From NCBI GenBank assembly GCA_002070185.1, contig MWCT01000004.1, positions 1 through 64,000 on the forward strand: 64,000 bases of DNA, in the 5' to 3' direction. This document shows, piece after piece, positions 7,958 through 16,770 of the stretch; position 1 is the stretch's first letter; each line of letters opens with the position of its first letter. The notes beneath the pieces are model-generated. The model ran no database searches and was not told the DNA's origin. It saw nothing but the letters and a program-made list of their open reading frames with translations. The position numbers and the translations under genes are program-made. Origin of the DNA: a candidate division BRC1 bacterium ADurb.Bin183 (GTDB lineage Bacteria > Sumerlaeota > Sumerlaeia > MWCT01).

Positions 7958-9013
7958 CTATTGACCATATTTCAGGACGAGTTCGCGAATAAATTTGAAC
8001 CTCTCAAAGCTGACGTCATCCGGGACGGAATGGTCGGAGTGATAGATGTAGCCTCCGCCCTTTTTGGCAAAGGTGATTTTTGAGCGGATTTCCTCTTCGA
8101 TAACGGCGGGATCGGGATGAGCCATCTTGCGGACGTCTATGCCGCCCATAAAGGCGAGGACATCGCCGTATTCTTTTTTCAACTCGCATACATCCATTCC
8201 CGCCTTGACTTCAAGGGGCTGGAGGCAATCGAAGCCGGATTCGATGAGGGCGGGGATGTGCGCTTTGACGTTGCCGCAGCTGTGCAAGATGACGGGGCAT
8301 CTGCGTTGGTGAAAAAAGCCGCAGATGCGTTTGTGAAAGGGTTGCAGGAGCTGGCGGTAAACGTCTGTGGAAAAGAAGGGGCCGTTTTTGTATCCGAGGT
8401 CATCAAAGACGAACGCGCCGTCAAAATCATATCCCATGCCGAACATCTCCTCGGCGCATTCGAGGACAAGGTTTGTGTGGCGTTCCCATATTTCGATAAC
8501 CCAATCGGGTTCCATGAGGAGGGCTGGAAGGAGCGTCATCGGACCTATGATTGTGGAGAAGCGGTCGTATCCTATGCCGGCGCCGAAGAGGATGAATTTC
8601 CCTTGTTTTTTTGCTTTTTCAAGATTGGGTTTATCCGTTCGCCATTTGATACGGTTTTTCTTAAAAACAAGGTGGTGTTTGAGTTCTTCCCATCGCTCGC
8701 GCGTTGTTAGATAGAAATCAATAAGTTCGGGAGTGGATGTGGAATTTTTCCAATTTTTAAGAGTTGCTCCGCAGTTATCGGTAAAAATTTCATATTCATC
8801 GGTTTCTTCGAGTGTTTTGCGACGGAGCATGAAAGAGGTGTCTGGTCCGAACTGGGCTGTTTCAAACTCAAAATAATCTGCGGCGCATTTACGGGGCGGA
8901 AGTCCTTCCTTTCGCCAGCGGCGGATAGTGGTTTCCCAAGGGTTATCAGTAAAGGGAACGCGGTCGGTTTCTTTGCGTTTGATGGCGGCGAGGATGCGTT
9001 CTTTTGGAAGCAT
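7958..9013 (-). CDS. UroD-family protein, probable corrinoid methyltransferase type
   Basis: Uroporphyrinogen decarboxylase superfamily, 351 aa, TIM-barrel fold. It is not obviously the haem enzyme HemE. The zinc-thiolate style HSCGN motif after VIL and the sequence LQPLEVKAGMDVCELKKEYG resemble the MtaA/MtbA/CmuA-like branch, which moves methyl groups between corrinoid proteins and thiols, and the many uncharacterised anaerobe paralogues. The N-terminal MLPKERILAAIKRKETDRVPF is the family's usual opening. It lies 26 bp downstream of tmk on the same strand with a GGAG ribosome site; the pairing seems positional. No corrinoid protein partner is adjacent. Confidence 0.82.
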   Translation of the reverse strand: MLPKERILAAIKRKETDRVPFTDNPWETTIRRWRKEGLPPRKCAADYFEFETAQFGPDTSFMLRRKTLEETDEYEIFTDNCGATLKNWKNSTSTPELIDFYLTTRERWEELKHHLVFKKNRIKWRTDKPNLEKAKKQGKFILFGAGIGYDRFSTIIGPMTLLPALLMEPDWVIEIWERHTNLVLECAEEMFGMGYDFDGAFVFDDLGYKNGPFFSTDVYRQLLQPFHKRICGFFHQRRCPVILHSCGNVKAHIPALIESGFDCLQPLEVKAGMDVCELKKEYGDVLAFMGGIDVRKMAHPDPAVIEEEIRSKITFAKKGGGYIYHSDHSVPDDVSFERFKFIRELVLKYGQ

Positions 9014-9039
9014 TGGAGTCTCCGGGCGAAAATATTTTT

Positions 9040-9672
9040 TTATTTTTTTTCTAAGAGCCCGCGGACATGGCTGTATATTTTTTGATGAACTTCTTCAACA
9101 CTGCCGGCGCCTTCGATGCGGCGGATTTCGGGATAGGTCATAGCGTCGAAGTTAGCTTTTACTTTTTTGAGGTATTCGAGTTTTTCAAAAAGGTTGGATG
9201 AATCGCCGCGGCTTTTTTCGATGCGCGACGGCGCATAATCCGCCGGAATGGAAAGGTAGATGACAAGGTCGGGGGTGATGGCGATTTTCCGATTTTCGGC
9301 ATTGATGAATTCGGGGTCGAGTCCGAGCGCGCCTTGATAGGCAATGGAGGAATAGAAATATCGGTCAATGACAACAATCGTTCCGGACTGGAGCGCGGGG
9401 AGTATGTTCTCCGCGACATCTTGTTTGCGGTCTTCGAGGAAGAGTTCGAACTCTTGCATGGGCGTGATTCGGTCGCGTCCTTCTTGAGCGAGCGCTCTGA
9501 TTTGCCTGCCATAAGGTCCGTCTGTGGGTTCTTTGAGGTAAAGCGCCTTGAAGCCGTCGCGGCGGAGCGCGTCGCAGAGCATTTTTGCCTGAGTGGTTTT
9601 ACCTGCGCCGTCAATGCCTTCGATGGCAATGAAACGGGCGTTGATTTGGTTTTTATGTTGCGGTTTTGCCAT
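9040..9672 (-). CDS. tmk: Thymidylate kinase (dTMP kinase)
   Basis: Phosphorylates dTMP to dTDP for DNA synthesis; 210 aa, the normal family length. It has the P-loop EGIDGAGKTTQ (Walker residues 19-26), the dTMP-binding DRY motif in VIDRYFYSSIAYQG, an LFLEDRKQ helix and a lid segment with basic residues (APSRIEKSRGDSS). A different longer reading frame over the same region has no homology. Divergent from the radical SAM gene at 9840, with a 167-bp shared upstream region. Confidence 0.93.
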   Translation of the reverse strand: MAKPQHKNQINARFIAIEGIDGAGKTTQAKMLCDALRRDGFKALYLKEPTDGPYGRQIRALAQEGRDRITPMQEFELFLEDRKQDVAENILPALQSGTIVVIDRYFYSSIAYQGALGLDPEFINAENRKIAITPDLVIYLSIPADYAPSRIEKSRGDSSNLFEKLEYLKKVKANFDAMTYPEIRRIEGAGSVEEVHQKIYSHVRGLLEKK

Positions 9673-9769
9673 TTTTTCAAATCTTCAAACGGGATTTGCA
9701 AAGATAATGAAAGAGTGAAAACGAAGGCGGAGGCGGCTGTCAAGAACCGATTCCTGCGAAAACAACCGC

Positions 9770-9796
9770 TTGACGGGAAGCACGGGGGTGTATAGT
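9770..9796 (+). promoter_or_regulatory. Possible sigma70-type promoter
   Basis: TTGACG at 9770-9775 and TATAGT at 9791-9796, spaced by 15 bases, sit in the divergent region and point at the radical SAM gene that starts at 9840. The spacer is shorter than the usual 17, so this is tentative. Confidence 0.35.
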
Positions 9797-9839
9797 TCAT
9801 CAACTTCAATTTGTGAATGATTCTTAAAATCGGCAAACT

Positions 9840-11210
9840 ATGAAAAAAGTTTTGCTTATCAATCCGCCATCTGGGCTTTATCGGCGGGACGACCGATGTC
9901 AATCACGCGTGGAAGATCAAACGGTACGGATTATTTTTCCGCCGATGGATCTGGCGTATCTGGCTGCGGCGGCTCAGGCGGCGGGCGCGCAGGCTCGCAT
10001 CGAGGATTTCCCTGCTTCGGGTAAAACATGGCAGGATTTCAAGGCAATTCTACGGGATTACGCGCCGGATATTCTTGTTATCAGCGTCACATCCGCCACA
10101 GCGTCTGAGGATTTGAAAGCTGCATCGGCGGCAAAGGAGATTTGTCCGAGTTGTTTGACGCTTGCTAAAGGGGAATATGTTGTATATTTTAGCGATAAGA
10201 TTTTGCGCGACTTTCCAGATCTGGATGCGTTGTTGACGGGCGACATCGAGGCGGCGCTGTCAAGGGTTATAAACGGCGAATGGGCGGCGGGCGGCGGGCA
10301 GCTCATCCACGGCGAGCCATCTTCGGCTTTCGAGAGGCTTTTTCCAGCGCGGGATTTGCTGGATAACAGACTATATCGGAGCCCAGAAACGGGAAATCCG
10401 CTGACTGTTATTCAAGCGAATCGGGGGTGTTCGGCGCATTGCATATTTTGTCCGGCTGGGGCGCTTTCCGGCTATAAGCTGCAGTTGCGCGCGCCGGCGC
10501 ATGTGGTTGCCGAGGCGAAGGAGTGCGTCGAGCGCTTTGGCATCAGGGAATTTTTGTTCAACGGGGACACGTTCACGATGAACAAGGCGTGGATGCTGGA
10601 GTTGTGCCGCCGAATCAGAGAGGCGCATCTGGATATACGCTGGGGATGCAACAGCCGCGTGGACACATTCGACCGCGAACGCGCGGAGGCGTTGAAGGGC
10701 GCGGGGTGCTGGGTGGTGGCGTTTGGGGTGGAATCGGGCTCGCAGGATATGCTGGACAAAATGAAAAAGAAAACGACGCTGGAGCAGGCGCGCAGGGCTG
10801 TTAGATGCGCGAGGGCGGCGGGGCTTTGCACTCATGCCTTTTTTATCATCGGACTGCCATGGGAAACGCGGGAGACGCTGCAGGAGACGCTTATATTTGC
10901 GCGAGAGCTGGACACGGATTTTTTTGATTTCAACATTGCTTATCCGCTGCCGGGCACGGAATATTATGAGATTGCCATTCGGGACGGGTTGATTAATCCG
11001 GACGCATCAGGGAGCTATGCGCAGGCGGCGGCGCGCACTTATACCCTTTCGGGAGAGGAGCTGACGCAATGGCGCCGGAGGGCGTTGTTATCGCTTTATC
11101 TGCGTCCTTGGTTTATATTAAGAACAATCATGCGCGTGATATGGAAACCGAGGATTTTCATGAATTATATTCGGGAGGGTTTTGCCCGTTTATTATATCT
11201 GACAAGATGA
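9840..11210 (+). CDS. B12-binding-domain radical SAM protein (second)
   Basis: 456 aa, with an N-terminal cobalamin-binding-like domain (MKKVLLINPPSGLY..., about residues 1-150) and a radical SAM core. The cluster motif is CSAHCIFC (C-x3-C-x2-C), preceded by VIQANRGC. Next come the GDTFTMNKAWMLELCRRI strand, VAFGVESGSQDML and a C-terminal AYPLPGTEYYEIA segment. It is only distantly similar to the other radical SAM protein at 5283, and the spacing and C-terminal regions differ. Related enzymes modify hopanoids, lipids, bacteriochlorophyll or antibiotics. It stands alone on its strand, followed by pta after 127 bp. Substrate unknown. Confidence 0.86.
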   Translation: MKKVLLINPPSGLYRRDDRCQSRVEDQTVRIIFPPMDLAYLAAAAQAAGAQARIEDFPASGKTWQDFKAILRDYAPDILVISVTSATASEDLKAASAAKEICPSCLTLAKGEYVVYFSDKILRDFPDLDALLTGDIEAALSRVINGEWAAGGGQLIHGEPSSAFERLFPARDLLDNRLYRSPETGNPLTVIQANRGCSAHCIFCPAGALSGYKLQLRAPAHVVAEAKECVERFGIREFLFNGDTFTMNKAWMLELCRRIREAHLDIRWGCNSRVDTFDRERAEALKGAGCWVVAFGVESGSQDMLDKMKKKTTLEQARRAVRCARAAGLCTHAFFIIGLPWETRETLQETLIFARELDTDFFDFNIAYPLPGTEYYEIAIRDGLINPDASGSYAQAAARTYTLSGEELTQWRRRALLSLYLRPWFILRTIMRVIWKPRIFMNYIREGFARLLYLTR

Positions 11211-11303
11211 GAATGTGAAAATAATTAACAAAGAATTTAGTTGATAAAGAGGTTCAATCCCATTACGAAACTGTAAGTTCATAATTAAATAAATTGAGCA
11301 AAC

Positions 11304-11309
11304 TATAAT
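11304..11309 (+). promoter_or_regulatory. Possible -10 box upstream of pta
   Basis: A perfect TATAAT sits 29 bases before the pta start in an A/T-rich leader. The best upstream partner, TTCATA at 11278, is 20 bases away, so the -35 element is not convincing. Confidence 0.28.
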
Positions 11310-11337
11310 ATTATCAAATAAAAAAGGAGAACGCGCT

Positions 11338-12345
11338 ATGGGAATCATGGACAAAATTATCGAGAGGGCAAAATCGAACAAACAAAAGATTGTTCTGCCG
11401 GAGTCATTTTATGAGGCTCGGACAGTCAAGGCGGGCGCTATCATTCAGCGCGAGGGCATTGCCGATGTGACATTGCTGGGGGATCCGGCAAAGGTGAAGG
11501 ATTTGGTCAAGGACGTAGGCATTTCGCTCGATGGCGTTGCAATTTTGGACCATGAAAAGAGCGATTTGCTGGAGTCTTTTGCGGAGACTTACCGTGAAAT
11601 CCGCGTCAAAGAGAATTTGACAAAAGATCAGGCGATTGCCCAGATGAAAGACCCTCTTTATTTTGGGACGATGATGGTGAAAAAGGGCATTATGGGCGGT
11701 ATGACCTGCGGCGCATACAACACCACAGCCAATGTTATGCGCGCAGCTATCAAGATTATAGGGTCTCAAAAGGGCATCAAGACGGTTTCATCCTGTTTTT
11801 TGATGATTGTCCCGGATTGCCCTTATGGCGCGGACGGCGCAATGATTTATGCGGACTGCGGCACGGTGCCTAATCCTAATGAGGAGCAGCTGGCGGACAT
11901 CGCCATTGCAGCGGCGGGAATGTGCAAGATGCTGCTTGGCGTGGAGCCTTATGTGGCGATGCTTTCTTTTTCAACTTATGGCAGCGCGAAAGACCCGCTT
12001 GTGGACAAGGTGATTAATGCGACGAAGATAGCCAAAGCGAAGGCGCCGGAACTGAATATAGACGGCGAGCTTCAGGGCGACTCGGCGTTGATTGCCTCCA
12101 TCGGTCAGAAAAAATGCCCGGGCAGTCCTGTGGCGGGCAAAGCCAACACGCTTATTTTCCCCGATTTGAATGCGGGCAATATCGCTTACAAGTTGACGCA
12201 GCGTCTTGCTAAGGCGGAGGCATACGGACCTCTCGTTCAGGGATTGGCGCTGCCGGTGAACGACCTTTCGCGCGGATGCTCCACAGAAGACATCGTTCAG
12301 GTGTCTGCTGTGACCGCTATTGAAGCGCAGGCGATGAAGAAATAA
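11338..12345 (+). CDS. pta: Phosphate acetyltransferase
   Basis: Interconverts acetyl-CoA plus phosphate with acetyl phosphate plus CoA, 335 aa, the short single-domain PTA_PTB form. Family landmarks are KIVLPESFYEARTVKAG near the N-terminus, a KKGIMGGMTCGA segment, MLSFSTYGSAKDPLVDKV, GELQGDSALI and the C-terminal NTLIFPDLNAGNIAYKL with PVNDLSRGCS. A strong GGAG site lies 8 bases before ATG 11338; a second ATG 9 bp further on is less well spaced. Acetate kinase is not in the window, so whether the flow is ATP-yielding cannot be told. It precedes dapF by 1 bp and heads a plus-strand housekeeping run. Confidence 0.93.
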   Translation: MGIMDKIIERAKSNKQKIVLPESFYEARTVKAGAIIQREGIADVTLLGDPAKVKDLVKDVGISLDGVAILDHEKSDLLESFAETYREIRVKENLTKDQAIAQMKDPLYFGTMMVKKGIMGGMTCGAYNTTANVMRAAIKIIGSQKGIKTVSSCFLMIVPDCPYGADGAMIYADCGTVPNPNEEQLADIAIAAAGMCKMLLGVEPYVAMLSFSTYGSAKDPLVDKVINATKIAKAKAPELNIDGELQGDSALIASIGQKKCPGSPVAGKANTLIFPDLNAGNIAYKLTQRLAKAEAYGPLVQGLALPVNDLSRGCSTEDIVQVSAVTAIEAQAMKK

Positions 12346-12346
12346 T

Positions 12347-13171
12347 ATGAAGCAGATATTCTGGAAATTATCCGGCGCAGGCAATGATTTCATATGTTTT
12401 GATAACCGCCAAGGGGTTATTGCTCCAATGTTGAAGACAAAACTGGCGGTTGATTTGTGCCGGAGGGGCTATTCCGTCGGGGCGGACGGCGTTCTTTTTA
12501 TTGAGCCATCGCAGAAGGCGGATTTTACGATGCGCATTTTCAACGGCGATGGGAGCGAAGCGGAGACTTGCGGGAACGCTTCGCGGTGTATTGCGCGTCT
12601 GGCTCTGGAGCTGGGGATAGCCCCCGCCAGAATGTCGTTTGAGACAAAATCAGGCGTTTATCGCGCCTCTGTTCAAAACAACTACGCCTCCGTTGAAATG
12701 ACAGACCCGGATGAGATGCGGCTAAATATTGCCTTTGACGAGGATTGGTTTCCCGCAGAGGTGTTGCATTCGATTTGCATTGGCGTTCCGCATGCGGTCG
12801 CATTTTTGAAGGAGGAGAGTCTGAAAGGGATTAACGTTTTTGGAATGGGCAGGACGTTGCGGCATCATCCGCTCTTCCAACCGGCTGGGACGAACGTCAA
12901 TTTTGCGCGGGTTATGGATCGCGGCAATATCGAGATTCGCACGTATGAACGAGGCGTGGAGGAGGAAACGCTGGCATGCGGAACGGGTTGCGCCGCAACA
13001 GCGGTTATTGCGGGGCATCTGGATCTGGCGGACTCCCCTACTCGTATGCACACGCAAGGCGGTCTGATTAACACGATTCATTACAAAATAAAAGACGGTA
13101 AGACAACCAGTCTCATCCTTGAAGGAGATGCGCGCATTGTTTACAAAGGCGAGATAGATATCGAGATATAA
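12347..13171 (+). CDS. dapF: Diaminopimelate epimerase
   Basis: Converts LL- to meso-diaminopimelate for lysine and peptidoglycan synthesis, 274 aa. Both catalytic cysteines are present in their signatures: GSEAETCGNASRC in the N-terminal half and ETLACGTGCAA in the C-terminal half. The opening FWKLSGAGNDFICFD is typical. It starts one base after the pta stop, which suggests co-transcription with pta; folK follows after 13 bp. A meso-DAP peptidoglycan is implied. Confidence 0.95.
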   Translation: MKQIFWKLSGAGNDFICFDNRQGVIAPMLKTKLAVDLCRRGYSVGADGVLFIEPSQKADFTMRIFNGDGSEAETCGNASRCIARLALELGIAPARMSFETKSGVYRASVQNNYASVEMTDPDEMRLNIAFDEDWFPAEVLHSICIGVPHAVAFLKEESLKGINVFGMGRTLRHHPLFQPAGTNVNFARVMDRGNIEIRTYERGVEEETLACGTGCAATAVIAGHLDLADSPTRMHTQGGLINTIHYKIKDGKTTSLILEGDARIVYKGEIDIEI

Positions 13172-13184
13172 ACAACCGACGATT

Positions 13185-13691
13185 ATGAGGGGGATTTACA
13201 TCGGGCTGGGGGCGAATCTGGGCGACAGGGCGGGTAATATAAACCGAGCCCTTAATCAGTTAAACGCCCCACCCTTTTTCAAATTGCTCAGGGTATCCTC
13301 TTTTTACCGTTCGGAGCCTTGGGGCGTTAAAAATCAGCCATGGTTTTTGAATGCGGTTGCGGAAATTGAAACGCCGCTTCAGCCGCATGATTTGCTTGCG
13401 GAATTAAAAAAAATAGAGCGGGACTTGGGGCGGATGCCTTCGGACATGCTCTGGGGTCCCCGCGTTATAGATTTGGATATCATTCTATATGGCGAGATGG
13501 TGATAAATTCGCCGACGCTTTCGATTCCCCATCTTAATTGTTTAAAGCGATTATTTGTCCTTATGCCGCTTGTGGAGATGGATGAGACGCTCGTTCATCC
13601 CGAAAGCGGCAAATTATTTCGATTATATCTTGAGGAACTTGAGGAACATCAGGCGGCAGGAACATGTTTGAGATTCAATCCAACAGCATAG
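13185..13691 (+). CDS. folK: HPPK, folate pathway pyrophosphokinase
   Basis: 6-Hydroxymethyl-7,8-dihydropterin pyrophosphokinase, 168 aa. Landmarks are YIGLGANLGDR at the N-terminus, SSFYRSEPWG, LGRMPSDMLWGPRVIDLDI (the usual R-x2-WGPR-x-IDLD ATP/Mg site) and IPHLNCLKRLFVLMPL, where the common IPHP is IPHL. The 3' end overlaps tsaE by 28 bp in a different frame, so the pair is tightly linked. No other folate gene is in the window. Confidence 0.93.
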   Translation: MRGIYIGLGANLGDRAGNINRALNQLNAPPFFKLLRVSSFYRSEPWGVKNQPWFLNAVAEIETPLQPHDLLAELKKIERDLGRMPSDMLWGPRVIDLDIILYGEMVINSPTLSIPHLNCLKRLFVLMPLVEMDETLVHPESGKLFRLYLEELEEHQAAGTCLRFNPTA

Positions 13692-14140
13692 AGGAGACAT
13701 TGCAACTGGGGAGGCGGGTTGCCGAAGGGCTCAAGGGCGGAGAGGTTATTGCCCTGACAGGCGAGCTGGGCGCGGGCAAAACGGTGTTTGTGAAGGGGTT
13801 GGCAAAAGGGTTGGGGATTGAGGAGACGATAACGAGTCCAACCTTTGTTCTTGCGAGAACCTACCAAGGTCGGCTGCTTTTGCATCATATTGATTTATAT
13901 CGTCTTGAAACATGCAATGACCTTGATTCCATCGGGATTGACGATTATTTAGGCGGCGGTGGCGTTATCGCCATCGAATGGGCGGAAAAATTCATGGGCG
14001 ATTTGCCGCCTCCGTTTCTTCATATCATCATTGAACCTGGGGAAGATGAGCGGCGGTTGATTCAGATAGCGGCGGCGGACGGGGCGGCGTGGGAGGGAGT
14101 ATACAATTCTCTGCGCTGGAGGCAAAACGGTTTTTCTTGA
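13664..14140 (+). CDS. tsaE: tRNA t6A37 biosynthesis ATPase TsaE
   Basis: ATPase subunit of the TsaBDE complex that makes N6-threonylcarbamoyladenosine in tRNA; 158 aa. Walker A is GELGAGKTVF, followed by the family-specific SPTFVLARTYQG, HHIDLYRLE and IAIEWAEKF segments. The start ATG lies within the last 28 bases of folK and opens the usual FEIQSNSIEETLQLGRRVA. TsaB and TsaD partners are not in the window. Confidence 0.93.
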   Translation: MFEIQSNSIEETLQLGRRVAEGLKGGEVIALTGELGAGKTVFVKGLAKGLGIEETITSPTFVLARTYQGRLLLHHIDLYRLETCNDLDSIGIDDYLGGGGVIAIEWAEKFMGDLPPPFLHIIIEPGEDERRLIQIAAADGAAWEGVYNSLRWRQNGFS

Positions 14141-14220
14141 CCGCAGGGGATGCCCCATGATTAGTATCATCGGATTAATTAAACGAAACAAATCATGCGA
14201 TTTCTGAAAGGATTTTTATT

Positions 14221-15687
14221 GTGAAGATTTTATTCGTGTCCTCCGAGGTGGTGCCATTTGCCAAAACGGGCGGGCTTGCCGATGTTGCTGGGGCGCTTCC
14301 AAAGGCGTTAAAAAATATGGGGCATGACGTTCGGGTTGTTATGCCGAAATACAAGGCGATTGATGGTAAGGTCTTCGGGCTTAAAACAATCCTTGATGAG
14401 ATTAAAGTTCACTTTCAGTTGATTACGAACTATACGCAGATTCAGGGAACGACCTTTCCAGGGACGGATATTCCGGTTTATTTTGTGAAGTTCGATCCTT
14501 ATTTCAACAGGCAGGAGTTGTATGCGGAGGGCGGTTCCGATTATCCGGATAATGCACAGCGTTTTTCGCTTTTTTGTATGAGCGCGCTCTGGATGTTGCG
14601 CGGGCTGGACTGGCGTCCGGACATCATTCATTGCAATGACTGGCAGACGGCGCTGATTCCTTCGTATCTGAAGCATCATCCGGATTTGAAGATGGATGAG
14701 TTTTACAATCGGATCAAGGTGCTTTATACGATACACAATCTGGCATTTCAGGGACAATTTGACGAGAGCATGTTGAAGACTATCGGGCTGGGGTGGGAAG
14801 TATATTCCATGGACGGCATGGAGTTTTATCGTAAGATTAATTTGATGAAAGCCGGGATTGTTTTTTCGGATGAGATAACAACGGTTAGCGAGACATACGC
14901 CAAAGAGATTCAAACTTTTGAATATGGCTGCGGGCTGGATGGCGTGCTCCGTCATCGGAGCGAGCATGTGACCGGCATAATCAATGGGATTGATTACAAT
15001 GAATGGAGTCCGCAAGTGGACAGTTTGATTCCCGCCAAATACTCGCCGGAGCAAATGGCAGGCAAGGCGGAATGTAAAAAGGCGTTGCAGAAAAAGCAGA
15101 ATCTGCCTGCGAGAGAGGACGTTCCGCTGATTGGGATGATTTCGCGCATGACAGACCAGAAGGGGTTCGATTTAATCGTTGCAAACGCCGCGGAACTTTT
15201 TAAGCTGGATATTCAATTTGTCCTTTTAGGCGCAGGCGACCAGCAATATCAGACAATCTTTGAGAAGATAGCCAAAGAATATCCCCAAAAGGTTGCGGTG
15301 AATATCAAAAAAGATAACCAGATGGCTCATGAAATCGAGGCGGGAGCGGATTTATATCTTATGCCTTCCAAATATGAGCCGTGCGGGTTAAATCAGCTCT
15401 ATAGCCTTAAATATGGAACGGTTCCCATTGTGAGAAAAACCGGCGGGTTGGCGGATAGCATCACAGATGCGACGCCGGAAAGCATCGGCGATGGAACGGG
15501 AACGGGTTTCGTTTTTGAGCAATATACTCCCGATGCGCTTTTTAAAACAATCAATCGCGCCCTTAAGGTCTATGAGGATAAAAAAGTCTGGAAAAAAATC
15601 CAACTTAATGGGATGAGCAAGGATTTTTCTTGGGATTCCTCGGCGAAGAAATATGTGGCACTTTATCGCAAAATGCTTGGCGCTTGA
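14221..15687 (+). CDS. glgA: Glycogen synthase (ADP-glucose type)
   Basis: GT5 glycogen/starch synthase, 488 aa. It starts with GTG at 14221 (MKILFVSSEVVPFAKTGG), 10 bases after an AAAGGA site. The N-terminal KTGGLADVAGALPKAL is the ADP-glucose binding signature. The C-terminal catalytic region has SRMTDQKGFDL and SKYEPCGLNQLYSLKYG, with the GT-B nucleotide-sugar glutamate. The N-terminal domain includes HCNDWQTALIPSYLK. It implies glycogen storage, although no glgB, glgC or glgP is nearby. DUF503 follows after 12 bp. Confidence 0.94.
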   Translation: MKILFVSSEVVPFAKTGGLADVAGALPKALKNMGHDVRVVMPKYKAIDGKVFGLKTILDEIKVHFQLITNYTQIQGTTFPGTDIPVYFVKFDPYFNRQELYAEGGSDYPDNAQRFSLFCMSALWMLRGLDWRPDIIHCNDWQTALIPSYLKHHPDLKMDEFYNRIKVLYTIHNLAFQGQFDESMLKTIGLGWEVYSMDGMEFYRKINLMKAGIVFSDEITTVSETYAKEIQTFEYGCGLDGVLRHRSEHVTGIINGIDYNEWSPQVDSLIPAKYSPEQMAGKAECKKALQKKQNLPAREDVPLIGMISRMTDQKGFDLIVANAAELFKLDIQFVLLGAGDQQYQTIFEKIAKEYPQKVAVNIKKDNQMAHEIEAGADLYLMPSKYEPCGLNQLYSLKYGTVPIVRKTGGLADSITDATPESIGDGTGTGFVFEQYTPDALFKTINRALKVYEDKKVWKKIQLNGMSKDFSWDSSAKKYVALYRKMLGA

Positions 15688-15699
15688 CGCTGTAAATTT

Positions 15700-15981
15700 A
15701 TGATTATCGGATTAATGCGCGTGGATTTGCTGCTTCCGGGGTGTTATTCCCTGAAGGAAAAACGTTCCATTATAAAGAAACATCTTTTTAGAATCCGCAA
15801 AAATTACAATGTTGCCGTGTCGGAATCGGAGCATAATGACATCTGGAATCGTGCAGAGTTATCCTTCCTCACAATGAACTGTCTTAAAGACCCTGTGGAG
15901 AACACACTTCGCAAGATTCTGCATGAGCTGGATACTGCTTGCGATATGCAGGTTCTTTCCGAGCGCACCGAACTTATCTAA
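15700..15981 (+). CDS. DUF503 (YlxP-like) protein
   Basis: A 93-residue DUF503 family protein. The sequence has the expected GLMRVDLLLPGCYSLKEKR opening, the RIRKNYNVAVSESEHNDIWNRAELSF core and a short C-terminal helix. Members are small alpha/beta proteins, often placed near ribosome-maturation genes (rbfA, infB), and of unsettled function. Here it follows glgA by 12 bp and converges on pgeF across a 63-bp gap. Confidence 0.88.
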   Translation: MIIGLMRVDLLLPGCYSLKEKRSIIKKHLFRIRKNYNVAVSESEHNDIWNRAELSFLTMNCLKDPVENTLRKILHELDTACDMQVLSERTELI

Positions 15982-16044
15982 TCGGGCAACAGCGCCATAA
16001 CGCAAAATGTTATTTCTGTTTTTAATGTTCGACGCCCACCTTTA

Positions 16045-16758
16045 TTAATCAAGAATCATCGCCGCATTGATGATGCGTCCGGTTTTGTCGCCGCCGCGAT
16101 ATGAGTAAAACATGTCTCGACGGCATCGGGTGCAGTGCGGGCTTTTGTGTATATTGCCTGCGGGAATGCCGTTTTGAATCAGTTGCCATGCGATTACCTG
16201 TCTTAAATCAAGATTGCGTCCGTCCAGGATATCGGGGGCATTGGGGCAGGCGTCGGCGAATGTTTGCGCCAGTTCGGGGCTGACTTCATAACAGCAGATG
16301 CCGATGGAGGGCGCAAGCCAGACGATGATGTCTTCGGGTCGCGAGCCGCGAGAGCGCATGGTTTGCAGGGCTTTTGGGGCGATGCCGGAAAGCGTTCCTC
16401 GCCAGCCGGAATGAGCGAGCGCAAAACGCCGTGCGGCGATATCTACAAGAAATATAGGCACGCAATCGGCTGTATAAACGGCAAGCATTATATTGGGGAC
16501 ATCTGTTCCAACGGCATCTGTATGGTCGCAAACAATAAACGGTTTTGATTCTGTTGAGATGGATTTCTCATCAATGAACCGTATATTATCGGTGTGTCTT
16601 TGATTGCCATAGATGATAGAACGCGGCGAGACATTCCATAAATCGGCAAGGCGGCGGAGTTCTGTTTGTTTTTCCGCAGGATTGGGGTTGAAGGCTTTTG
16701 TTGTGGAGGCATGCTTCAGACGAGGGATATGATTCAACGCATCGCATTCAATAAACAT
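16045..16758 (-). CDS. pgeF: Peptidoglycan editing factor PgeF (YfiH/DUF152 family)
   Basis: A Cu/Zn-site laccase-like fold protein, 237 aa. In E. coli the homologue acts as an amidase that removes mis-incorporated L-Ser from UDP-MurNAc. Conserved metal/catalytic motifs are present: YGNQRHTDNI, YTADCVPI (Cys), ALAHSGWRGT (His) and the C-terminal SPHCTRCRRDMFYSYR. It begins 12 bp after rlmN with an AAAGGA site, so the order of transcription is FecCD permease, rlmN, pgeF. Confidence 0.9.
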   Translation of the reverse strand: MFIECDALNHIPRLKHASTTKAFNPNPAEKQTELRRLADLWNVSPRSIIYGNQRHTDNIRFIDEKSISTESKPFIVCDHTDAVGTDVPNIMLAVYTADCVPIFLVDIAARRFALAHSGWRGTLSGIAPKALQTMRSRGSRPEDIIVWLAPSIGICCYEVSPELAQTFADACPNAPDILDGRNLDLRQVIAWQLIQNGIPAGNIHKSPHCTRCRRDMFYSYRGGDKTGRIINAAMILD

Positions 16759-16770
16759 GTTAATCCTTTC

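Noticed and set aside
9159..9902. 247-codon minus-strand open frame
   Set aside because: It overlies tmk in another frame; the translation is rich in S, K and P with no domain, while tmk has all motifs.
15997..16020. ATAAC / GTTAT hairpin with following T-rich bases
   Set aside because: Five A/T-rich pairs are too weak to call a terminator.
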